In this document: piece after piece, positions 58,963 through 64,000 of the stretch
Position numbering within the stretch: position 1 is the stretch's first letter
Layout of the letters: the number at the start of each line of letters is the position of its first letter
DNA from: an uncultured Trueperaceae bacterium
GTDB taxonomy: Bacteria > Deinococcota > Deinococci > Deinococcales > Trueperaceae
Assembly: GCA_937907415.1 (NCBI GenBank)
Contig: CALCHY010000339.1
Span: forward strand, 52,856-116,855
Reading direction: 5' to 3'
Length of the DNA stretch: 64,000 nt
Translations under genes and position numbers: made by a program
The notes under the pieces: model-generated
Seen by the model: only the letters and a program-made list of their open reading frames with translations
What the model was told of the DNA's origin: nothing
Databases searched by the model: none

Positions 58963-60171
58963 ATGCCTGACCCGTTCAACCAGCGCCTGAGCAGACGAGC
59001 CAAAGGGGCGACTTCCTCGGCGATAAGGGAGATCCTCAAAGTAGCTAACCGGCCAGACATCATCTCGTTCGCCGGTGGGCTGCCGGCGCCCGAGTACTTC
59101 CCGATCGAGGCCATGCGTGCGGCCGCCGACCGCGTGCTCTCTACTAACGGGCGCGCTGTCCTGCAATACGCCGCAACCGAAGGGGTCCCTGAGCTGCGGG
59201 AGTTCATCGCGGCGCAGATCAACGCGAGCGAACCCCATGCACCCGTGACGGCAGACAACGTCATGCTCACCACCGGCTCGCAGCAGAGCCTCGACCTGGT
59301 GGCCAAGGTCCTGATCGACAGCGGCGACCGCATCGCCGTCGAGAACCCGTCCTACTTAGGGGCGCTGCAGGCGTTCAGGCTCTTCGAGGCCACCTACGAC
59401 GCCGTGCAGATGGACGACGAGGGCGTAGACCCAGACGCGCTCCGCAGCGCCCTCGCGCGGCAACCCAAGTTCGGGTACCTCCTGCCGACTTTCCAGAACC
59501 CAACAGGCAAGACGATGAGCGCTGGGCGGCGTGCCGCCGTCGCGGAAGCGTTCACGGAGAACGAAGTGCCCCTCCTCGAGGATGACCCTTACGGCGCCAT
59601 CTATTTCGACCGGCCGGCTGGGCCGTCGCTGCGTTCGCTGGCGCCTCACCTCACGCTGGGCCTGGGAACCTTCTCGAAGACCCTCGCCCCCGGCTTGCGC
59701 CTCGGCTGGGTGGTCGGGCCGGCCAGTTGGGTCGCGCGCCTCGCGCAGGTCAAGCAGTCCGCTGACCTACACACGTCCACGCTCTCGCAGCACATCGCCC
59801 TCGACGTATTGCGCTCCGGTGCGCTTGAGCCCCACCTCGACGTGTTGCGCGCCGTTTACCAGGAGCGCTGCCAGGCCATGCTCGACGCGCTAGCCGAGCA
59901 TTTCCCCGCCGGCTCCCGCTGGACGGTGCCTACCGGCGGCATGTTCGTGTGGGTCGAGTTGCCAGGCGGAGTGGACGTCGCCCCGCTCCTGCCGCAGATC
60001 GTGGCGGAGGAGAAGGTCGCTTACGTCCCAGGCGCGCCTTTCCACCCGAACGGCGGCGGGCTCAACACCATGCGCCTCAACTTCACGCATTCGCCTGCCG
60101 AGGTCGTGCGAGACGGCGTCGCCCGCTTGGGCAAGGCCCTCAGCCGCGCGCTAGAGGCGACAACGGCCTAA
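58963..60171 (+). CDS. PLP-dependent aminotransferase (class I, LysN/MocR-like)
   Basis: 402 residues from ATG 58963, just after GGAGGAA. Fold type I motifs: ISFAGGLPAPEYFP, QYAATEGVPELRE, FQNPTGKTMS, EDDPYGAIYFD and the PLP Lys in GTFSKTLAPGLRLGW. This set is typical of the 2-aminoadipate/branched-chain aminotransferase group (LysN of Thermus, ARO8-like). The substrate could be 2-aminoadipate in lysine biosynthesis or an aromatic or branched amino acid. Its 3' end overlaps the recombinase gene by 4 bases. Confidence 0.85.
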   Translation: MPDPFNQRLSRRAKGATSSAIREILKVANRPDIISFAGGLPAPEYFPIEAMRAAADRVLSTNGRAVLQYAATEGVPELREFIAAQINASEPHAPVTADNVMLTTGSQQSLDLVAKVLIDSGDRIAVENPSYLGALQAFRLFEATYDAVQMDDEGVDPDALRSALARQPKFGYLLPTFQNPTGKTMSAGRRAAVAEAFTENEVPLLEDDPYGAIYFDRPAGPSLRSLAPHLTLGLGTFSKTLAPGLRLGWVVGPASWVARLAQVKQSADLHTSTLSQHIALDVLRSGALEPHLDVLRAVYQERCQAMLDALAEHFPAGSRWTVPTGGMFVWVELPGGVDVAPLLPQIVAEEKVAYVPGAPFHPNGGGLNTMRLNFTHSPAEVVRDGVARLGKALSRALEATTA

Positions 60172-61223
60172 CCCCAGTCGTCCAACTTGGAGCGTAGCCG
60201 CCGGCGGTCGCTCTTGGCGTAGTGGCGGGCCATGTCGAGGGTGGCGTGGCGCAGGTGGTCTTGCACCAGCCCGAGGTCGCCAGTCTGCCGGTAGAGGCGC
60301 GTGCCTGCCGAGTGGCGCAGGGCGTGCACGCCCTTGAAGGTCACGGCGGCCCGCAGGCAGAGCTTCTCGAGGCGGTTGAACACCCCGAACTGCGACCTAA
60401 GCTCGAGCACGTACGGCCGCGGCACGCCACCCGCGTCCATCTCGCGCCGGTACTTTAGGAGCGCCTCGACCAGCTTGGGGGTGAGGTCGACGGTAGCTGA
60501 CTTATTGCCTTTACCCGCCACGACCGTGAGCTCGCCAGCACGCAAGTCGACCGCCTCCCAGGTGAGGGCGAGCATCTCGCTGACGCGCAGCCCGGCGTGC
60601 GAGCCGAGCAGCAGGATCACGCGCTCCTGCTGGTCGTGGGCTGCTGCCTGCAGTTCGATGAGTTCGAACTCCGTGTAGTTGCGCGTGCCGACACCTTCAG
60701 CGGCGTGGCTGGCGGCGCGGCCGATGCGCACGTCGCGGAACGGATCGACGTCCGTAGCTCCCGCCCACGCCAATGAGTCGTAGAGGGCGCGGGCGGCCGC
60801 CACGCGCAGGGCCACCGTTGCCGCGCTCAGCGGTCCGGTCTTTGACTTGCGGCCGCGCCGGGAGGTTGGCGGCTCACTGGCGAGCAGCTCGTCGCGCTCG
60901 CCTGCTAACAAGCGCTGCACGTAGAGGGGCCCGGCGTCGCGCGTTGGCCGCAGCAGGTTCTCGCCCGTCCACATGAGGAGCAGCTCGTGCAGGCCGCGGC
61001 GATAAGCCCTCAGCGTGTGCTTGCTTGTCATAACGCCGCTCAGCCCGCGCAAGGTCAAGTGGGCCTCGATGAGTTCCCATAACGCGTCTTCGTCTCGCTC
61101 CGCGGCGGCGCGCATGGCGTAGCGCCGGAGCGCCTCCTCCGACAAGCGCTGCAGGCGCGCTACGCGCTGTAGCGCCGTGGCGGACGACAACTCGAGGGAG
61201 GTGACGGGCTCCTGCTCAACCAT
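60168..61223 (-). CDS. Tyrosine recombinase, XerC/D-like
   Basis: 351 residues from ATG 61223. The C-terminal catalytic domain has all expected residues: Arg in AGLRVSEML, Lys in AGKGNKSATV, HALRHSAGTR (His-x2-Arg), the second His in LRHATLDMARHY, and the nucleophile Tyr in ARHYAK. The N-terminal domain is long (about 170 residues) with an SAM-like core-binding part. It may be the chromosomal dimer resolvase or a lineage-specific relative; no attachment site or mobile element surrounds it. Confidence 0.88.
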   Translation of the reverse strand: MVEQEPVTSLELSSATALQRVARLQRLSEEALRRYAMRAAAERDEDALWELIEAHLTLRGLSGVMTSKHTLRAYRRGLHELLLMWTGENLLRPTRDAGPLYVQRLLAGERDELLASEPPTSRRGRKSKTGPLSAATVALRVAAARALYDSLAWAGATDVDPFRDVRIGRAASHAAEGVGTRNYTEFELIELQAAAHDQQERVILLLGSHAGLRVSEMLALTWEAVDLRAGELTVVAGKGNKSATVDLTPKLVEALLKYRREMDAGGVPRPYVLELRSQFGVFNRLEKLCLRAAVTFKGVHALRHSAGTRLYRQTGDLGLVQDHLRHATLDMARHYAKSDRRRLRSKLDDWG

Positions 61224-61230
61224 CGCAGCT

Positions 61231-61236
61231 AGCCTA
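61231..61236 (-). promoter_or_regulatory. -10 box of leaderless recombinase transcript
   Basis: TAGGCT on the minus strand, seven bases before the ATG at 61223. Confidence 0.4.
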
Positions 61237-61408
61237 AGGGCGGAAGGGGAAACGGGGGGTGAAGTTCGTCGCATTATCAAATCTGTGGGCGGTGGCTGCC
61301 TCGCGGGGCGTGCGAACGCAACGCTTCGCCCTAGCCCGCTCAAGCCAGAGAGCGGCGTGGCCTCCGGCGCTCCGTTCACGCTGGCAGACTCTGGTTCACG
61401 GTCCCAGA

Positions 61409-61414
61409 TACCAT
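61409..61414 (+). promoter_or_regulatory. -10 box of leaderless DinB-fold gene
   Basis: TACCAT, six bases before the ATG at 61421, with no Shine-Dalgarno. Confidence 0.4.
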
Positions 61415-61420
61415 CCTCGT

Positions 61421-61933
61421 ATGGACCCATTCTTGAGCGGTGATGTTCCGGGAAGCACTCCACTAGTTTCCGCCTGGCTGCGTGGCCATCAGCACCTCGT
61501 CGAAGTCGTCGAGCGCTGGACGGACGCGTTGCCCGCCGAGGCCTGGTGGTGGACACCGGCACCAGGTTCGATCAACCCCATCGCTGGACTCGTGAGGCAC
61601 ATCGGCGGTTCGAGCACGCGGCTGTGGTTGTACGCGACGGGGGAGGATGTCGGCGAGGAGCTGCGCGCCCAGGGTCCACTCGAGATGGCCATCGACCACG
61701 CCGACCCTGAAGGCGTGCTGCAGCTCTGCCTCGAGCGCCTGCGCGTGGTGGGGGAGGGGCTCAAGGCGTACGACTTGAACGACCTCGAGGTGGTTCGTCA
61801 CGTAGGGCGGAAGCAGGTGCCCGTTCGGAGCGTGCTCATAATCCAGCACCTGCTCGAACATGGCCACGCGCACGCTGGTCAGATCATCGTCGGTCGCAAG
61901 TTGTGGGACTCCGGCCTTGGGCGTCCTATCTGA
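61421..61933 (+). CDS. DinB/YfiT-like four-helix protein
   Basis: 170 residues. The four-helix-bundle DinB fold is indicated by WWWTPAPGSINPIAGLVRHIGGS (first metal His) and HLLEHGHAHAGQI (second and third His). Relatives are thiol transferases (bacillithiol, mycothiol) or uncharacterised damage-inducible proteins; this is not the DinB polymerase. The function is unknown. It overlaps the convergent zinc-binding-protein gene by 8 bases. Confidence 0.8.
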   Translation: MDPFLSGDVPGSTPLVSAWLRGHQHLVEVVERWTDALPAEAWWWTPAPGSINPIAGLVRHIGGSSTRLWLYATGEDVGEELRAQGPLEMAIDHADPEGVLQLCLERLRVVGEGLKAYDLNDLEVVRHVGRKQVPVRSVLIIQHLLEHGHAHAGQIIVGRKLWDSGLGRPI

Positions 61934-62867
61934 GGGCGCCAAGGATCGTCGCGGCGTTCTGCCGCAGCAACTCCTCGTAGCTGGTCGGGCCAGGCGCTCC
62001 ACCCAGCGGGTCAAGGGTGGCAAGCGCCACGCCAGCGCTCTCCGCCACTACCTGTGCCGAGCGCGGGTTGAGTTGGCGTTCGTCGAAGATCGCCTTCGCT
62101 CCGACCGCCCTGACCGTGGCGACGGCTTCTGCGATGTAGCTCGGGCTCGGTTCGCGGCCGGGGAACGGTTCTAGGGTCAGCACGAGGTCGAGGTCGTAAC
62201 GTCGAGCGAAGTACGGCCACGCGTCGTGGAACGGCACGAAGGGCGCTCCAGCTACGGGGGCGAGAGTGCTGGTCAACTCCGCATCTAGCGCGCGGAGGTC
62301 GGTCGTGAGCTGCTCGAGGCCGGCTGCGTACGCGGCGGAGTTCGCTGGGTCGATGGCCTTGAGCGCGTCGGCGATGGCGCCTGCGGCCTGGATCATGAGC
62401 AGCGGGTCGAGCCACACGTGCGGGTTTGCGCCGACGTGGCCGTGAGCTTGCTCGGTCTCGTGGTCGGCGTCTGCGCCGCGTGGCGCTAGGGTGTCTAGGT
62501 CGATGCTTTGGGTGATGACCAAGATGGGCGCGTCCGGCGCTGTGGCGGCGACCAGCCTGTCGAGCCAGGCGTCGATGCCGCCGTTCATGACGATGAGGTC
62601 GGCCCGCGCGAGGCTAGCTGCCTGGGATGGCGTCGGGTCGAACGCGTGAGGCGACGCGCCTGGCGGTAGGAGGGTGCTCACAGTGAGGTGCTCGCCCCCG
62701 ATGCGCTCGACGATGTTGGCGTATGGCGGGAGCGAGACCGTCACCTGCAGGGCCGCCGCACTAGCCGCCGGCGCGAGGAGGACTGCCGCCGCGAGGAGCC
62801 GCGACAAGCGCCAGACGGCCGCCGTCTTGGCCGGGGTTCGCCAGAGCGAGTGAGAACACGTTCTCAT
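61926..62867 (-). CDS. Zinc ABC transporter substrate-binding protein, ZnuA-like
   Basis: 313 residues of the cluster A-I metal-binding family. A signal peptide (hydrophobic core about 23-38) is followed by LPPYANIVERIGG, the first metal His in SPHAFDPTPSQ, a His/Asp/Glu-rich loop (DADHETEQAHGH) of the kind that marks zinc over manganese, HVWLDPLLM, HDAWPYFARRYDL and the terminal Asp near LATLDPLGG. No permease or ATPase gene is in the window. TTGACA-N18-TTCTAT ends seven bases before ATG, fixing the start, and an inverted repeat lies across it. Confidence 0.88.
   Translation of the reverse strand: MRTCSHSLWRTPAKTAAVWRLSRLLAAAVLLAPAASAAALQVTVSLPPYANIVERIGGEHLTVSTLLPPGASPHAFDPTPSQAASLARADLIVMNGGIDAWLDRLVAATAPDAPILVITQSIDLDTLAPRGADADHETEQAHGHVGANPHVWLDPLLMIQAAGAIADALKAIDPANSAAYAAGLEQLTTDLRALDAELTSTLAPVAGAPFVPFHDAWPYFARRYDLDLVLTLEPFPGREPSPSYIAEAVATVRAVGAKAIFDERQLNPRSAQVVAESAGVALATLDPLGGAPGPTSYEELLRQNAATILGALR
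62851..62866. promoter_or_regulatory. Fur/Zur-type palindrome across the ZnuA start
   Basis: TGAGAAC-AC-GTTCTCA, a perfect 7-bp inverted repeat with a 2-base centre, covering the first codons of the ZnuA-like gene where transcription would begin. Its half-site TGAGAA is shared with the box at 62963. Confidence 0.6.
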
Positions 62868-62874
62868 GGGGCCA

Positions 62875-62904
62875 ATAGAACCACTGCTGAGCTACGGCTG
62901 TCAA
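62875..62904 (-). promoter_or_regulatory. Promoter of the ZnuA-like gene
   Basis: On the minus strand TTGACA (62899-62904), an 18-base spacer and TTCTAT (62875-62880), ending seven bases before ATG, so the message is probably leaderless. Confidence 0.5.
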
Positions 62905-62962
62905 TCCCCGTGATCAACGCCGCTATCGCCTAAGCGTTCCGTACACTTGTACAGCCCGCAGG

Positions 62963-62977
62963 TGAGAAGCGTTATCA
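62963..62977. promoter_or_regulatory. Fur/Zur-type box before the regulator gene
   Basis: TGAGAAG-C-GTTATCA, a 7-1-7 arrangement like the Fur-family consensus TGATAAT-N-ATTATCA, inside a longer GGTGA...TCACC repeat. It lies where the -35 region of the regulator promoter should be, consistent with autoregulation. Confidence 0.6.
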
Positions 62978-62997
62978 CCCACTAGCGCTGGTTCTGC

Positions 62998-63003
62998 TAT
63001 CGT
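62998..63003 (+). promoter_or_regulatory. Extended -10 box of leaderless fur/zur transcript
   Basis: TGC-TATCGT, six bases before the ATG at 63010, with no Shine-Dalgarno. Confidence 0.45.
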
Positions 63004-63009
63004 CTGGTC

Positions 63010-63402
63010 ATGAGACGAAGTCCGCAACAGCGCGCGATCCTGACAACGCTCGCGGCCGCGGAAGGCCCGCTCACCGCCCAAGAGCTCCTCGAGCGAGCGC
63101 GAGAACTGCACCCAGGGCTGGGGCTAGCCACCGTGTACCGGAACCTGGCGCGCCTCGAGTCCGGCAGTGAGGTGGTCACGGTCCACCTACCACAAGACGC
63201 CGTGCGCTACGAGCCCGCTGGCAGAGGACACCACCACCACTTCCGCTGCGTGCGCTGCAAGACGGTCTTCGAGCTCGCCGGCGCTTGCCCAGTCGCTATG
63301 CTCGAGGGGGCGACCCTGCCAGGCGGGCTGACGGTGCTTGGCCACGAACTCACGTTCTACGGCGTCTGCGCTTCCTGCTCACCGGCCGACGCCAGCGCCT
63401 GA
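63010..63402 (+). CDS. Fur-family regulator, probably Zur
   Basis: 130 residues. Winged helix (GLATVYRNLARLE, residues 38-50), the metal-sensing His74-77 run followed by FRC, and the structural zinc site Cys80/Cys83 with Cys120/Cys123. Divergence from a ZnuA-like gene, with matching palindromes at both promoters, points to zinc sensing (Zur) rather than iron or peroxide. It would repress uptake when zinc is plentiful. Confidence 0.85.
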   Translation: MRRSPQQRAILTTLAAAEGPLTAQELLERARELHPGLGLATVYRNLARLESGSEVVTVHLPQDAVRYEPAGRGHHHHFRCVRCKTVFELAGACPVAMLEGATLPGGLTVLGHELTFYGVCASCSPADASA

Positions 63403-63462
63403 GGGGCCCGGGGGTTAGTCGCAACCTTCTCAACCTAGAGAGGCTGTAGGCTAGTAGTAGCG

Positions 63463-63488
63463 GGACCGCCGAATACGAGGGGCGGTCT
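63463..63488 (+). promoter_or_regulatory. Leader hairpin before the acidic-tail gene
   Basis: GACCGCC (63464-63470) pairs with GGCGGTC (63481-63487), extended by a G-U pair, around a 10-base loop. It ends 11 bases before GGAGGAA of the next gene, so it may be a terminator after the regulator gene or a leader structure. Confidence 0.4.
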
Positions 63489-63508
63489 CCAGCGCGTTGG
63501 AGGAACCC

Positions 63509-64000
63509 ATGCCTAGCAACCAAGCGGAGCGTTTGAGCGAGGTTGAACTAGACGCCCTGTGGACCATCTACGAAGGCCACAGTCTGGTGATCGAGTACCC
63601 GCAGCAAGCAGGAAGCGACCCCTACGCCCACGCCATCATGGCCGTGGCCTTCGAGGATGAGGAGGCCGTCGCTGAGGTCGCTGAGATCGCGCTTGACGTA
63701 GCGCAGAGCCTCATCGCTGCCGGCCTGCTCGAGCGCAGCGAAGACGGCCCGGTTCTCGACGAACCTAGCTGGTTCGACGCCGAGCTCGGCTTCACGATCA
63801 ACGCCGAGGAGTACGTCCTTAGCGAGGCAGGCAGCCAGGTCATCGAGGCCACGGCAGACGGCCCGAGTGCCGCGGCGTCTGACGAGGATGAGGACGACTG
63901 GGACGACGAAGACGACGATGACGATGACGAAGACGACTGGGATGACGACGAAGACGAAGACGATGACTGGGATGACGAGGACGAGGACGACGAGGACGAC
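63509..64000 (+). CDS. Protein with extremely acidic Asp/Glu/Trp tail (partial)
   Basis: At least 164 residues from ATG 63509 (GGAGGAA four bases before), with no stop before the window ends. The first 120 residues look like a globular, Ala/Glu-rich domain with a Trp near each end (LDALWTIYEG, EPSWFDAELG) and a winged-helix-like stretch. From about residue 128 nearly every residue is Asp or Glu, broken only by three Trp, each in a DDW-D setting. I do not recognise a family. Acidic tails of this kind often contact basic proteins, metals or nucleic-acid-binding partners. Confidence 0.7.
   Translation, partial: MPSNQAERLSEVELDALWTIYEGHSLVIEYPQQAGSDPYAHAIMAVAFEDEEAVAEVAEIALDVAQSLIAAGLLERSEDGPVLDEPSWFDAELGFTINAEEYVLSEAGSQVIEATADGPSAAASDEDEDDWDDEDDDDDDEDDWDDDEDEDDDWDDEDEDDEDD

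Noticed and set aside
1..64000. CRISPR array, prophage or insertion sequence
   Set aside because: No regularly spaced repeats, phage structural genes, transposases or terminal inverted repeats were seen; the only recombinase is Xer-like and stands alone.

Overview
The window is 64 kb of GC-rich bacterial chromosome, densely packed, with no rRNA, tRNA, CRISPR array or insertion sequence that I can see. Gene content and signals fit a member of the Deinococcota, perhaps Trueperaceae-like. The clues are a RarA ATPase fused to a methyltransferase-like domain, many GTG/TTG starts, and many operon-first genes with a TANNNT box 5-8 bases before the start codon and no Shine-Dalgarno (leaderless transcripts, as described in Deinococcus). 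This placement is an inference from style, not from a marker gene.

Layout. 1-12 kb is mostly housekeeping: the tail of a TetR-like regulator, a two-subunit asymmetric ABC exporter, nagB, an HD phosphohydrolase, an MFS transporter, the rarA fusion, a secreted PPC-type protein and lepB. 12-40 kb is an accessory carbohydrate region. The minus-strand operon at 18.4-11.9 kb holds a NagB-like isomerase, an SDR mannonate dehydrogenase, a LacI regulator, tagaturonate epimerase (uxaE), uronate isomerase (uxaC) and a deacetylase-like protein. Running the other way from 18.6 kb are a formylglycine-generating enzyme, an AGE-family epimerase, a complete Opp-type ABC importer, a sulfatase, a cupin, a MOP-superfamily membrane protein and a second sulfatase. 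After a radical SAM gene come RraA-like, SnoaL-like and GntR genes, then divergent uronate dehydrogenase and enolase-superfamily genes, and finally uxuA-eda-kdgK.

How it works together. Uronates can be taken by isomerisation (UxaC, UxaE, mannonate dehydrogenase, UxuA, KdgK, Eda) to pyruvate and glyceraldehyde 3-phosphate, or by oxidation (uronate dehydrogenase, then the enolase-superfamily enzyme). The sulfatases both carry the CxPxR motif that the adjacent formylglycine-generating enzyme would activate, and a hexosamine-phosphate isomerase sits in the uronate operon. Together this suggests use of sulfated, uronate- and hexosamine-containing oligosaccharides (glycosaminoglycan-like). Two consensus promoters in the region each have the same operator-like sequence GTTANCGNTAAC just downstream, probably for the local LacI protein.

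40-64 kb returns to core functions: an MscS-type channel, a HerA-like ATPase, DNA polymerase I, a TPR protein, surE, DNA polymerase IV with a DnaQ-like exonuclease, a lipoprotein, a CBS protein, an FAD reductase coupled to a Crp-type regulator, HU, a TetR regulator, an HpcH/HpaI aldolase, a SIMPL protein, an AlkA-type glycosylase, an aminotransferase, a tyrosine recombinase, a DinB-fold protein, a ZnuA-like zinc-binding protein divergent from a Fur/Zur regulator with matching palindromes between them, and a truncated protein with an extremely acidic tail running off the window end.
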